Shown here: piece after piece, positions 32,833 to 41,432 of the stretch
How positions within the stretch are numbered: the stretch's first letter is position 1
Layout of the letters: every line of letters starts with the position of its first letter
Assembly (NCBI GenBank): GCA_021324455.1
Contig: JAJPJA010000071.1
Location: 1-48,801, forward strand
Reading direction: 5' to 3'
Length of the DNA: 48,801 bases
Source of the DNA: Pseudomonadota bacterium
Lineage (GTDB): Bacteria; Desulfobacterota; Binatia; Binatales; Binataceae
Notes under the pieces: generated by a model
The model's database searches: none
What the model was told of the DNA's origin: nothing
What the model saw: the letters and a program-made list of their open reading frames with translations, nothing else
Program-made: the position numbers and the translations under genes

Positions 32833-33552
32833 TTAGAAGGTATTCTCCGCTTCGCGTTTGCGCCGGCGCTGGATGTAGCCATCCTGGACCGCGCCGTAAA
32901 GATCCACCGCGTAGCGATCAACGTCTTCGAACAGTTGCAGATTGAGCGAGCGGTAGTTGATCGCCGAGGCAGCGGTGGCGCCGGCCTGCGCCGGCAATGA
33001 AATATACCACGGCAGCGTATAGCTCATCGGATTCATGGCGCCGTCGGCGGCCCGGCCCAGCGCGTCGCGAATCGAGGACGGTCCGTAGAACGGCAGCACC
33101 AGGTACGGACCCATCGGGACTCCGTAATGGCCCATCGTGAGCCCGAAGTCCTCGTCATGCTCCTTCAACCCGAACCACGGGTCGGCCACGTCGAAGAAGC
33201 CCGCACCGCCCAAAGTGCTGTTGATCAGAAAGCGGCTGACCTCGGTCCCTGCCGGCACCATCTTGAGTTGAAACAGGTTATTGGCAAAGCGGGGAATGAC
33301 ACCGACATTGTCCCAGAAATTCCCGATATGGCGGCGCACGTCTTCGGGCAGCACGTCGGCGTAACCGGTGGCGACCGGACGCATGATGTACTTGTCCAGC
33401 TTGAGATTGATCCAGAACATCTTTTCGTTGAAGGGGGCGAGGGGATCGGAATAGGTTTCGGAACCAGCCTGATCTCCGATACCGGCGGCCAGCGCCGCGC
33501 CGGCGGCCCCGATAAACGACAGGAAAATAATCCCAATCAAGATTTTCTTCAC
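32833..33552 (-). CDS. mlaA: MlaA/VacJ outer-membrane lipid-asymmetry protein, no lipobox
   Basis: A 239-residue protein starting at GTG (33552), nine bases after CGGAG; an upstream in-frame ATG at 33588 would add an unlikely polar stretch. After a signal peptide the VacJ domain is complete: YSDPLAPFNEKMFWINLKL, VRRHIGNFWDNVGVIPRF, the central RFLINSTLGGAGFFDVAD, then DEDFGLTMGHYGVPMGPYL and LPFYGPSSIRDALG. MlaA removes misplaced phospholipid from the outer leaflet and passes it to MlaC. The signal ends AAGAALAAG, a signal peptidase I site without the cysteine that makes E. coli MlaA a lipoprotein. It is the last gene of the mla operon, 113 bases after mlaC. Confidence 0.93.
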   Translation of the reverse strand: MKKILIGIIFLSFIGAAGAALAAGIGDQAGSETYSDPLAPFNEKMFWINLKLDKYIMRPVATGYADVLPEDVRRHIGNFWDNVGVIPRFANNLFQLKMVPAGTEVSRFLINSTLGGAGFFDVADPWFGLKEHDEDFGLTMGHYGVPMGPYLVLPFYGPSSIRDALGRAADGAMNPMSYTLPWYISLPAQAGATAASAINYRSLNLQLFEDVDRYAVDLYGAVQDGYIQRRRKREAENTF

Positions 33553-33665
33553 GTTAATGATCTCCGTGCGGAGCGCTGATACCGCCATGAAAACTTTTAT
33601 ATTACGGCTTTTTGCCGGTCAAAGACTCTTTCGGATTACCGCGGTCAATTTTGGCCAATGCCAGT

Positions 33666-34340
33666 TCACCGGCCCGAGTCGATCGACTGCTCCTTCTGCT
33701 TTATCGCGGCCAGCAGTTGAGCGTAACCCTTGTCGTTGATCACACGGTTGAACTGGTTGCGATAATTCCCGACCAGGCTGATCTGGTCGATGGCGACGTC
33801 GTAAACTTTCCAGGTTCCATCGGACTGCTTGAGCCGGTAATTGACCGATACCGGCTCGCCGCCGCCGCTCTGGATACTGGTATAGACCTGCGCGTACGAA
33901 CCGTCCTGGGTTTCCCGCAGGTAGGAGATCTTCTGGCCCTTGTAGCTTTCGATCTTGCCCATGTAGGAGGCTTCAAGCAGTGCGGTAAAGGCGCGCACGA
34001 AGTCGGCGCGCTGCGCGGGGGTGAGCGTGCGCCAATGATATCCGAGGGAGGATTTGGCCATGTCGCTGAAATCGAATCTGGGCGCGATTACCTCGCGCAG
34101 CTTCTGGCGGCGCGCGGATGTGGCCGACTTGTAGGAGGGGTCGGTCACGATTGCCAGGACCTGCCTGACGGTTTCCTTGACCGCGGCCATGGGGTCGCCG
34201 CCTTGCGCCAGTGCGGCGCCGGCTAACCCGGTCAGAACGGCGCAAGCCAGAATCGCGGCAATGTTCCTGACAATCCTATTTGGATGGCTGTGGTTTCGAT
34301 CCGTCCGGGTCGCCGATTCCTGGAGGGTTATTAAGCCCAT
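33666..34340 (-). CDS. mlaC: MlaC periplasmic phospholipid-binding protein
   Basis: A 224-residue protein with the Tgt2/MlaC fold. The ATG at 34340 has AAGGAAG directly upstream and lies inside the end of mlaD (65-base overlap), which is why this start is chosen although the signal peptide begins only around residue 22 (IVRNIAAILACAV, ending ALAQG). Conserved features are RRQKLREVIAPRFDFSDMA, LGYHWRTLTPAQRADFVRA and VYDVAIDQISLVGNYRNQF. MlaC ferries phospholipid across the periplasm between MlaA and the MlaFED complex. The N-terminal extension is odd for a secreted protein, and a later non-standard start cannot be excluded. Confidence 0.92.
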   Translation of the reverse strand: MGLITLQESATRTDRNHSHPNRIVRNIAAILACAVLTGLAGAALAQGGDPMAAVKETVRQVLAIVTDPSYKSATSARRQKLREVIAPRFDFSDMAKSSLGYHWRTLTPAQRADFVRAFTALLEASYMGKIESYKGQKISYLRETQDGSYAQVYTSIQSGGGEPVSVNYRLKQSDGTWKVYDVAIDQISLVGNYRNQFNRVINDKGYAQLLAAIKQKEQSIDSGR

Positions 34341-34821
34341 CGCTTCCTTTCTCCGTGCCTTCCTTCTTGCCGCCTCCCGAGCCCATGTTGTTGATCAGTT
34401 GGCCGATAGCATCCTCCAGAACGAAGGCGGACTCGGTTTGGCGCAGAACTCCGCCGTTAGCCAACATCTTTTCGCCGGGGCCGGGCGAGATCGATACGTA
34501 TTTGTCGCCGATAATGCCCCGGGTGCGGATGGCGGCGATCGCCTCGTCGTCGATTTGCACACCGCGATTGATCCGCATCGTAACCTTCGCGCGCTCGCTG
34601 CTGAGCGAAATATCGGTCACCTTGCCGACGGAAACTCCCGCGATCTCAACGCTGTCGCCGACTTTCAGACCGGATACATTGTCGAAGCTGGCGTAGATTA
34701 CATAGCTAGGCGGGGTAAACAGCTCCACTTTGCCCAATCGAAACGAAAGGAACGCAAGCGCCCCAAGCCCGGCCAGGGCAAAGATGCCAACCAGAAATTG
34801 CGTAGTGCGGCTTGCGTACAT
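34276..34821 (-). CDS. mlaD: MlaD MCE-domain protein
   Basis: A 181-residue protein, close in size to E. coli MlaD (183). One N-terminal membrane helix (TTQFLVGIFALAGLGALAFL) anchors a single MCE domain: PSYVIYASFDNVSGLKVGD, VEIAGVSVGKVTDISL, and the pore-loop region RGIIGDKYVSISPG. A polar tail rich in Gly and Lys follows. MlaD hexamers form the lipid tunnel on the periplasmic face of the MlaFE transporter. The start shares one base with the mlaF stop (TAATG), indicating coupled translation. Confidence 0.95.
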   Translation of the reverse strand: MYASRTTQFLVGIFALAGLGALAFLSFRLGKVELFTPPSYVIYASFDNVSGLKVGDSVEIAGVSVGKVTDISLSSERAKVTMRINRGVQIDDEAIAAIRTRGIIGDKYVSISPGPGEKMLANGGVLRQTESAFVLEDAIGQLINNMGSGGGKKEGTEKGSDGLNNPPGIGDPDGSKPQPSK

Positions 34822-35621
34822 TAAACCCTCGTCTCGGCCTTCTCGGCCGCCATCAGTTCCTCGTCTCCCGACGCCCGGCCGGCCAGAAAGCGTTCGAACA
34901 CCGGATCGCGCGCCTGGGTAACATCCGCCACCGTTCCGTTGAGCGCCATCCTGCCCTCATGCATAAAAGCAATCCGGTCGGATATCTCGAACACCTGCGG
35001 CACGTCGTGGCTGACCATCACCACGGTCAGGCCGAAGCGTTCATGGGTTTGCCGGATGAGTTGATGAATCGCGCCGGTACGGGTCGGGTCCAGTCCCGTG
35101 GTCGGCTCGTCGAGATAAAGGATATTCGGATTATGGATCAATGCCCGGGCCAACGCCGCCCGCTTCTGCATCCCGCCGCTGATTTCGGAGGGGAACTTCT
35201 GGCCCATACCTTCCAATCCTACGGCGGCCAGCTTCTCTTCGACCGCGGTCCTGATCTGGCCGCGGGTCATCCGGGTTTTTTCGACCAGCGGAAACGCGAC
35301 ATTTTCAAACACCGTTAATGAATCGAACAACGCCCCGCCCTGGAACAGCACGCCGAATTGCTCCCGCACCGAATTCAACGCTCGTCCGCGCAGCCCCGTA
35401 ACGTCGATCCCGTTGATAACGATGCGGCCGGCGTCGGGCCGCAACAGCAGCGTCAGATGTTTGAGGAACACCGTCTTGCCGCATCCGCTGGGTCCCACGA
35501 TCGTCGTGACCTGAGCGCGCGGGCATTCCAGATTTACGCCCCTGAGCACCTGCTGCGCGCCGAATCTGCGGCGCAGATCGGATACCTTGATTGCGATCGA
35601 GCTGGAATTACCGGCGGTCAT
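34821..35621 (-). CDS. mlaF: MlaF lipid ABC transporter ATPase
   Basis: A 266-residue ABC ATPase. Walker A GPSGCGKT, Q-loop GVLFQGGALFDSLTVFENV (a hallmark of the Mla branch), signature ISGGMQKR, Walker B ILYLDEPTTGLD and H-loop VMVSHD are intact. The C-terminal extension after about residue 240 (RFLAGRASGDEELM) corresponds to the MlaB- or self-dimer-binding tail of MlaF; no mlaB gene is present in this operon. It powers phospholipid movement at the inner membrane. It overlaps mlaE by four bases (ATGA). Confidence 0.95.
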   Translation of the reverse strand: MTAGNSSSIAIKVSDLRRRFGAQQVLRGVNLECPRAQVTTIVGPSGCGKTVFLKHLTLLLRPDAGRIVINGIDVTGLRGRALNSVREQFGVLFQGGALFDSLTVFENVAFPLVEKTRMTRGQIRTAVEEKLAAVGLEGMGQKFPSEISGGMQKRAALARALIHNPNILYLDEPTTGLDPTRTGAIHQLIRQTHERFGLTVVMVSHDVPQVFEISDRIAFMHEGRMALNGTVADVTQARDPVFERFLAGRASGDEELMAAEKAETRV

Positions 35622-36433
35622 TTCAACAGCAACGAAGTGAGAAAATAATCGAACATCAGGATGAGGACGCTCGAGAGCACGACGGCTTCGGTGGTGGCGC
35701 GGCTGACTCCGGTCGCCATCCGCTGGGCGTAGTAACCCTTATAACATGACACCCAGGTCACGATCAGTCCAAAGACCAGGGCCTTGTACAAGCCGCCCGC
35801 GATATCGTCGGCGCTGAGGTTTTGTGCGATCCCGTTGAAATAGCTGGCCGAAGGCGCGCCCATCAGGCCAACGCCGACCACATAACCGCCCAAAATACCG
35901 ATAACGTCGAACATCGAGGTCAGCAGCGGAAAGCTGATCACGCCGGCGACGATGCGCGGCGATACCAGGTACTGGACCGGGTTGATCGCCATGACGGTGA
36001 GCGCGTCGATTTGTTCCGTGACCTGCATCGCGCCGATTTCCGCCGCCATCGCGGAACCCGCCCGCGCCGTCACCATCAGCGCCGTCAGCACCGGACCCAG
36101 TTCGCGCACCAGTACCAGCGAAACCACAGTGCCGAGCACGCCTTCCGAGCCGAATTTGCGCAGCGTGAACTCGCCTTGTAAGCCGAGCACCATCCCGGTG
36201 AACATCCCGATCAGCGCGACCAGAAAAAACGATTCGGCGCCAATCGTACGCATCTGGCGCAGGATCAGCCGCACCTTGTACGGCGGCATCACGATTTCCG
36301 CCAAAGCGAAAAACAGAAACAGCACGAATCCGCCCAGTGCGCTTATGCTCTCCAAAACGTAAGCGCCGAGGCGCTCAACGGGAGATACGACCGGGATGCG
36401 GACCGGGGAATCGAGACCTGACGGATTATTCAT
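35618..36433 (-). CDS. mlaE: MlaE lipid ABC transporter permease
   Basis: A 271-residue permease with about five to six membrane segments. Family blocks are FFLVALIGMFTGMVLGLQG, FGSEGVLGTVVSLVLVREL and GPVLTALMVTARAGSAMAA, the highly conserved MlaE core, and QIDALTVMAINPVQYLVSP. It is the first gene of mlaEFDCA. The roughly 230-base gap to cofC upstream should hold the operon promoter, but no strong -35/-10 pair was found. The operon is organised as in many Gram-negatives, but lacks a separate mlaB. Confidence 0.95.
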   Translation of the reverse strand: MNNPSGLDSPVRIPVVSPVERLGAYVLESISALGGFVLFLFFALAEIVMPPYKVRLILRQMRTIGAESFFLVALIGMFTGMVLGLQGEFTLRKFGSEGVLGTVVSLVLVRELGPVLTALMVTARAGSAMAAEIGAMQVTEQIDALTVMAINPVQYLVSPRIVAGVISFPLLTSMFDVIGILGGYVVGVGLMGAPSASYFNGIAQNLSADDIAGGLYKALVFGLIVTWVSCYKGYYAQRMATGVSRATTEAVVLSSVLILMFDYFLTSLLLK

Positions 36434-36666
36434 GCTTGCAAGGCTTGGCGGTGGTAATGGGTCGCGGCCAGCCCTTAGGGGCGTTCAGGCGCTGGTTGCG
36501 CGTGTGATTCAAAAGGATACATTCAACAACCGCTCAGCACATCACCGGAAGCATTAAGCCGAGTTCAGGAAACGGCAAGATTGAAGCCCAACGCTTCGCC
36601 CGCCGCAATAGCTACCCGCCCGGCGCGGCCAACCCGGGCGAAGCGTCAACCATTGAACCCTGATAA

Positions 36667-37308
36667 CTATGACAATGCAAGCTCGAAGCGGGCGAGTTGT
36701 GACAGCGTGTGCGAGGTTTTACCCACGCCGATAAAGTCTATCAGATCGGCTACTTCGTCCAGGTCCATCGCCGGTCCCGGCAGATGCAACAGGTCGCACG
36801 GCACCCCCACCCGATCGCATTCCAACCGATGCAACGCGAGACTGCGCTTGCCGAACCGGGTGGGAATTACGTCCGCCGGCTGGCGCAATATGATGTTGGT
36901 GCCGCGCGTGTCGCGCGACGGCGCCAGCACCGCGCCGCGCTCGGTACGCAGCGCGGCGAACACTGCCTCGATATCCGCGGCGGTCACCAACGGGGTGTCG
37001 GAAAGCAGCGTACACAGCGTGGTTACTCCCAACGCGCGAAGTTTTGCCGTGGCCATCGCCACCGCCGCGTTGAGTCCGCGCGGATAGCGCTCATCGATCG
37101 GCATCGCTCCGGCGCGCCGCGCCAGCTCCAGCAAGGTGCGGTCGGAACTCACCACGGCGACCATGCCGGCGGAGCGCGAATTCGTCGCCGCTTCGAGCAC
37201 GTCGCGGAACATCGCCTGCGCCAGCAGTTCCCGTTCGCGCTGGGCCAATCGGCCCAGGCGGGTCTTGGCGAAAGCCAGTTCCTTGGCTGCTATGAGGACT
37301 GCGCGCAC
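36667..37308 (-). CDS. cofC: 2-phospho-L-lactate guanylyltransferase CofC (F420 biosynthesis)
   Basis: A 213-residue nucleotidyltransferase starting at GTG. The N-terminus VLIAAKELAFAKTRLG is the nucleotide-binding P-loop-like motif of CofC. LCTLLSDTPLVTAADIEAV carries the conserved D-x-P metal site, and APSRDTRGTNIIL and LHRLECDRVGVP follow in the order expected for the family. The enzyme activates phospholactate or phosphoenolpyruvate with GTP to give the side-chain precursor of F420. The deazaflavin synthase genes cofG and cofH lie about 10 kb away in the same window, confirming an F420 pathway. It is divergent from the TPR-SH3 lipoprotein. Confidence 0.92.
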   Translation of the reverse strand: MRAVLIAAKELAFAKTRLGRLAQRERELLAQAMFRDVLEAATNSRSAGMVAVVSSDRTLLELARRAGAMPIDERYPRGLNAAVAMATAKLRALGVTTLCTLLSDTPLVTAADIEAVFAALRTERGAVLAPSRDTRGTNIILRQPADVIPTRFGKRSLALHRLECDRVGVPCDLLHLPGPAMDLDEVADLIDFIGVGKTSHTLSQLARFELALS

Positions 37309-37508
37309 AGTATGTCAGTTATAGCCGATGAGCACGGACGTCGCGCAAGCGCATCCGACGCGGCGATTGGAATACATAAGACAAAATGGCGCGGCGCGGC
37401 AATCCTGCCTGGGGATTAATGCGGCTTTAAGGCTTGCCGACATCGCCGATGCGGCGACACAATGATGACGCCAAGATGGAGGTGGGTCCTCCTCCAGGAG
37501 ATTGGAAG

Positions 37509-38453
37509 ATGAAGTTGAGTTGGATTGGTTGTCCTCGCAAACGGGCTGCGCTGCCGCGGCTCGTCCTGATCGCGCCGATACTGTTGGCGTTCGGATGCAG
37601 CCATAAGTCAGCCCCCGCATACCTCAAGGCCGGCGACCAGGCGATGCATGACAATCAGCTGGGGGCGGCACAGGAGGATTACGAAGCCGCGGTCAAGCTG
37701 TCGCCCAATAATCCCCAGGCCCATATGAAATTGGGCGATTTCTACATGTTCGAACACAACTATCCCGCGGCCGAAGCCGAATACCTCAAAGTGCTTACGC
37801 TCAAACCGCTCAGCGCCGCCAGCCATGCCGCGTTGGCCACGCTTTATGCCAAACGATCGCAATGGAGCTCGGCCGAAAATCAGATGCGCGCGGCGGTGGT
37901 GCTCGATCCGGTGTCGGCCGAATATCGCCGCCAACTGGCCCAGATTCTGAATCAACGCAATCAGACCGGACAGGCCGAAATCCAGCTGCGCACCGCCGTG
38001 GGCCTGTCACCCTCCGACGCCCAATTGCATCTGGCCTTAGCCCGCTTCCTGGCCACTCTGCCCAACCAGCGCGCGGCCGCCGATGAGGAGATGGCCCGCG
38101 TCAAGCAGCTCGACCCGAGCCTGGTGCCGTCCGATTTGGGAGCGGCGCCAGGCGCGCCGCCCTCCGGCGCTTACAACCCGGCGCCCGCCAAGTCGGCGCC
38201 CGCGGGAACCGCAACCCCGCCTGCGGTGGCGGCGGTGGAGCCGCCCGCGGCCAAGCCCATGAAGCGTCTGGACCGCAAATTCCGCCTGACCCACAACTCG
38301 CCGGTCTATCAAAATCCCGACGCCAGCAGCGCCGTGGTCGCCCAGGTGCATCGGCGGCGCTACGTTCACGTCACCGGCATCACCGGCGACTGGCTGCAGG
38401 TGACGCTGCGCAACGGCACCGTGGGATTTATACCGGTGAGCGCGGCTGAATAG
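37509..38453 (+). CDS. TPR and SH3-domain lipoprotein
   Basis: A 314-residue lipoprotein. The ATG at 37509 follows AGGAG by eight bases; a longer frame to 37434 lacks a signal peptide in the right place. Lipobox LLAFGC. Residues about 30-200 contain four to five TPR units (AYLKAGDQAMHDNQLGAAQ, HMKLGDFYMFEHNYPAAEA). A proline/alanine linker follows, then a bacterial SH3 domain at the C-terminus (FRLTHNSPVYQNPDASSAV, ending in the TVGFIPVSAAE strand). This layout suits an outer-membrane or peptidoglycan-associated adaptor. Its stop overlaps the convergent nuclease gene by 26 bases. Confidence 0.92.
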   Translation: MKLSWIGCPRKRAALPRLVLIAPILLAFGCSHKSAPAYLKAGDQAMHDNQLGAAQEDYEAAVKLSPNNPQAHMKLGDFYMFEHNYPAAEAEYLKVLTLKPLSAASHAALATLYAKRSQWSSAENQMRAAVVLDPVSAEYRRQLAQILNQRNQTGQAEIQLRTAVGLSPSDAQLHLALARFLATLPNQRAAADEEMARVKQLDPSLVPSDLGAAPGAPPSGAYNPAPAKSAPAGTATPPAVAAVEPPAAKPMKRLDRKFRLTHNSPVYQNPDASSAVVAQVHRRRYVHVTGITGDWLQVTLRNGTVGFIPVSAAE

Positions 38454-40332
38454 AGCCGGGCGCCATCGCAGTCTCCTCCGCCCGATTGAGATGCGGGCAG
38501 TGGGCAATTACGGCTTCGTACGCAATGAAGGGACCGTCGAGGAACAATAATCGCCCCTCGTCGGCCTTTCTCTCGCGCAGCCAGCGCGCAACGATCAGCA
38601 TCGGCTCCAGTTCATGCCTGGCAACGATACGCGCGCGATAGCGGTCGTAATTGTCCGCGACAAAGGCAATCAGTTCGCGCACGGCCGCGTGGGAGTCCAG
38701 TTCCTTCTCGCAGGCCAGACGGCCGCCGAGCACCACATAAGCGGCGCCGCCGTCGATTACGATCAGATTGTTTTCCATCACGGTCTGACTCAGTCGATGG
38801 TCGCGCAGGGCTAACGTCGACAGCGCCTGAAGGTCGCGCTGACAGCGCTGCGCCTGCTCAAAGCGCATCGCGGCGGCGGCCTGATTGCGCGCGGCGGCGA
38901 GCCGGCTCAGCACCGGAGCGGTCCGTCCGCGCAGGAACTCCAGCGCACGGCGCAGCTGGACGTCGTACGCTTCGCGATCGACGCTGAGATTGCACGGCGC
39001 GCTGCAGCGGCCCATCTGGCCGTAGATGCAGGGCGAGAAGGCGGGGTCGGGCGCCAGCCGTCCGCGGCATACCCGCAGACGCATCAGGCGGCCCAACGCG
39101 TCCAGGGTGCGCTGCGGGCTGCGGCGCCCGACGTAGGGACCGAGCTGCACCAGACCCTGGCGGCGGCTCAATTTCGTGGTCAGAACCAGGCGCGGAAACG
39201 GATCGCTCAAATCGACTTTGACGAAGTATGCCGCCGGAGAGCTTTTGAGCATCCGGTTGTAGGGCGGCTTGAGCTCGCGAATCAATCTAGCTTCGAGCAG
39301 CGCCGCCTCCAGCGAATTGCGTACGATTCGCGTCTGCACCGACCACACGTGGCTGATCAGCTCGATTACTTTGGCGCGCAGCGCGATTCCGCCGTTGAAG
39401 TAGGAAGCGACGCGGCGGCGCAAATCCCGCGCCTTGCCCACGTAAAGCAGATCGCCGCGCTCGTTATGCATCAGGTAAACGCCGGGCGCGCTGGCAATCG
39501 CCGCGATGACTTCGGGCGGAACATGGCGCTCGATCCGCCGGCCCGACGCCCCCGCATGCTGCAGTTCAAGCAAACGGTCCAGCCGCCGCACGCCCATCTG
39601 CGCCGCCATGTCGAGAAAGATCGACAGCAGTTCGGCCGCCATCCGGGCGTCGCCCAGTCCGCGATGCCGCCCTTGGGTGGACAGTCCGAAATGATCCGCC
39701 ATCGCGTCCAGACCCCGCCGGCGCATCGAGGGCAGCAGCCGCCGCGCCAGCCGCAGCGTGCACAGGACCGGATTGCGCAGTCCCATCCCGAAAATGCGGC
39801 GGAACTCGAAATCGAGGAAAGTGGAATCAAACTGCGCGTTGTGCGCCACGAGCACCGCGCCGCCGAGGAATTGCCTGAACCGCGGCAATACCTCTTCGAT
39901 CGGCGGCGACGCCTGCACCATCTCGTTGCTGATCGAGGTCATCGCGCTGATAAACCGCGGAATCCGGGTCGAGGGCCGCACCAAACTTTGAAACGTAGCT
40001 TCAATCCGCGGACCGCGCATCCGGCAGGCGCCGATTTCGATAATCCGTCCGGCGCCGGGTGCCCCGCCGGTGGTTTCGAGATCGACCACGACAAAGTTCG
40101 CGTCGTGGGTGGGGACGCGCAACGCGGCACCCTCCCGGCTGGACCATCGCTGATGTTCCGGGTCGTAGATGAAAGCGGGATCGTCGCCAATCAGTTGGTG
40201 GACGATGCGATCGGTGAGGTCGGAGCCGGAGCCGAATCCGGCAAAGATGGCGCCCATCAGCTCCGAGGTGGCAGCACCCTCCGGACGGTGTTCGAGAATC
40301 GCATGCAGTTTTTCGCGGATCGTCATACTCAT
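38428..40332 (-). CDS. DEDDh exonuclease / GIY-YIG nuclease fusion (DnaQ-UvrC-like)
   Basis: A 634-residue fusion. An N-terminal helical region (1-75) is followed by a DnaQ-type 3'-5' exonuclease: FVVVDLETTGG, VLVAHNAQFDSTFLD and HRGLGDARMAAEL supply the DEDDh set. From about residue 280 there is a UvrC-like half: APGVYLMHNERGDLLYVGK (GIY-YIG core), the catalytic glutamate region ALLEARLIRELKPPYN, the cysteine cluster PCIYGQMGRCSAPC and a UVR-like helix pair (AAAMRFEQAQRCQRDLQAL). The C-terminal RNase H-like second nuclease of true UvrC is absent. Comparable fusions occur in actinobacteria (Rv2191-like). It probably trims and nicks damaged DNA. The ATG at 40332 is preceded by GGGGGG. Confidence 0.93.
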   Translation of the reverse strand: MSMTIREKLHAILEHRPEGAATSELMGAIFAGFGSGSDLTDRIVHQLIGDDPAFIYDPEHQRWSSREGAALRVPTHDANFVVVDLETTGGAPGAGRIIEIGACRMRGPRIEATFQSLVRPSTRIPRFISAMTSISNEMVQASPPIEEVLPRFRQFLGGAVLVAHNAQFDSTFLDFEFRRIFGMGLRNPVLCTLRLARRLLPSMRRRGLDAMADHFGLSTQGRHRGLGDARMAAELLSIFLDMAAQMGVRRLDRLLELQHAGASGRRIERHVPPEVIAAIASAPGVYLMHNERGDLLYVGKARDLRRRVASYFNGGIALRAKVIELISHVWSVQTRIVRNSLEAALLEARLIRELKPPYNRMLKSSPAAYFVKVDLSDPFPRLVLTTKLSRRQGLVQLGPYVGRRSPQRTLDALGRLMRLRVCRGRLAPDPAFSPCIYGQMGRCSAPCNLSVDREAYDVQLRRALEFLRGRTAPVLSRLAAARNQAAAAMRFEQAQRCQRDLQALSTLALRDHRLSQTVMENNLIVIDGGAAYVVLGGRLACEKELDSHAAVRELIAFVADNYDRYRARIVARHELEPMLIVARWLRERKADEGRLLFLDGPFIAYEAVIAHCPHLNRAEETAMAPGSIQPRSPV

Positions 40333-40447
40333 CCACACCCCCCAGCATCACGCAGGACCACGGCGGTCGGAGCAGCTTCGCAATTTGTTCGCTTATCAGA
40401 TAACGCAGACAATCGCCAGGCCCAGTGTCTTTTTCATCGCCGAACGA

Positions 40448-41140
40448 TCAGCCGCGCCACGGATTGCCCCATCGATCCAGGTATGCAACCTCCGCAATCG
40501 GTCTGCGCTTAACCGGTCCGAACTGGTCTAACGGATAGCCGATGGGCAGCAATGCCCAGGTTTCGACCTCGCGCGGAATTTCAAGTACTGCCTTGAATTC
40601 CTCCTCGAGCACCGCGTGCAGCGTGGTCAGCACGGTACCCAGACCGAAGGCGCGGCAGGCGAGGATGATGTTCTGCACGGCGGGATAGATGCTGGAGCTC
40701 TCGAAACGCGCCATCGCTTTCATTCCGGCTTGGATTGGTTCCGGCACGTCGGCGCCCTCCCAATACGGCGGTACCGGCTTGAGACCTGCGACCAGCAGGA
40801 CCGGCGGCACGTCCATGTGCTCGAACAGGTACAGGACGGAATCGTTGAGCTTACGGCGCCGGCGCTCGATTTCGGGTTGGTCGGCCGGCGCATTGCGGAA
40901 CAGGTTGGCGATCACGGGACGGATGGCGTCGCCCACCTGGCGATAGATTTGGGCAACGCGGCGGCGGCGTTGCGGATCCTTGACCACGATGAAGACCCAG
41001 TTCTGATAGTTGCTGGCGCTGGGCGCGCGAATCGCAGCGTCAAGAATCCGGCTGATAATCTCGTCCGGCACCGGGTCGGGTTTGAAGCGCCGCAGCGCGC
41101 GGGCTGAGTAGATTGCCTCGAACAGGCCGATTTCACTCAT
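40448..41140 (-). CDS. Nitroreductase family FMN oxidoreductase
   Basis: A 230-residue nitroreductase from the ATG at 41140 (GGAG eight bases upstream); the longer open frame is spurious. The family blocks are SARALRRFKPDPVPDEIIS (phosphate-binding arginines), AIRAPSASNYQNWVFIVVK, and the C-terminal ALLPIGYPLDQFGPVKRRP with the G-Y-P motif. VQNIILACRAFGLGTVLTT is the dimer and FMN helix. The enzyme uses FMN and NAD(P)H to reduce nitro, quinone or enone groups; the branch is not specific enough to name a substrate. It is divergent from the OpgC-like gene with about 290 bases between starts, in which no clear promoter was recognised. Confidence 0.92.
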   Translation of the reverse strand: MSEIGLFEAIYSARALRRFKPDPVPDEIISRILDAAIRAPSASNYQNWVFIVVKDPQRRRRVAQIYRQVGDAIRPVIANLFRNAPADQPEIERRRRKLNDSVLYLFEHMDVPPVLLVAGLKPVPPYWEGADVPEPIQAGMKAMARFESSSIYPAVQNIILACRAFGLGTVLTTLHAVLEEEFKAVLEIPREVETWALLPIGYPLDQFGPVKRRPIAEVAYLDRWGNPWRG

Positions 41141-41432
41141 GGGAGCCGCTCCTTCAATCAATGCTTTGATGGTACGGCCCGATGCCCGAACCGTGGCACA
41201 GAGCCGTAGCTGGTACGCCGATTGCTCGGTCATGGTCTGCGCCGAATTGGATTCGGCACAGGCGGCGGCGTGGCCGCAAGCGACCTGCATGATAGCCATA
41301 AATTCTCTTGCAAAATAAATGTGCCAACGATTTTTTCAGCCATCCCACTCATGCGCCGGAAATTCGCCATTGACCAAAATTGCGCCACTCCATCCCGTTT
41401 GGGGTGCTTGGCCGACGTCTGATTGAGACCCG

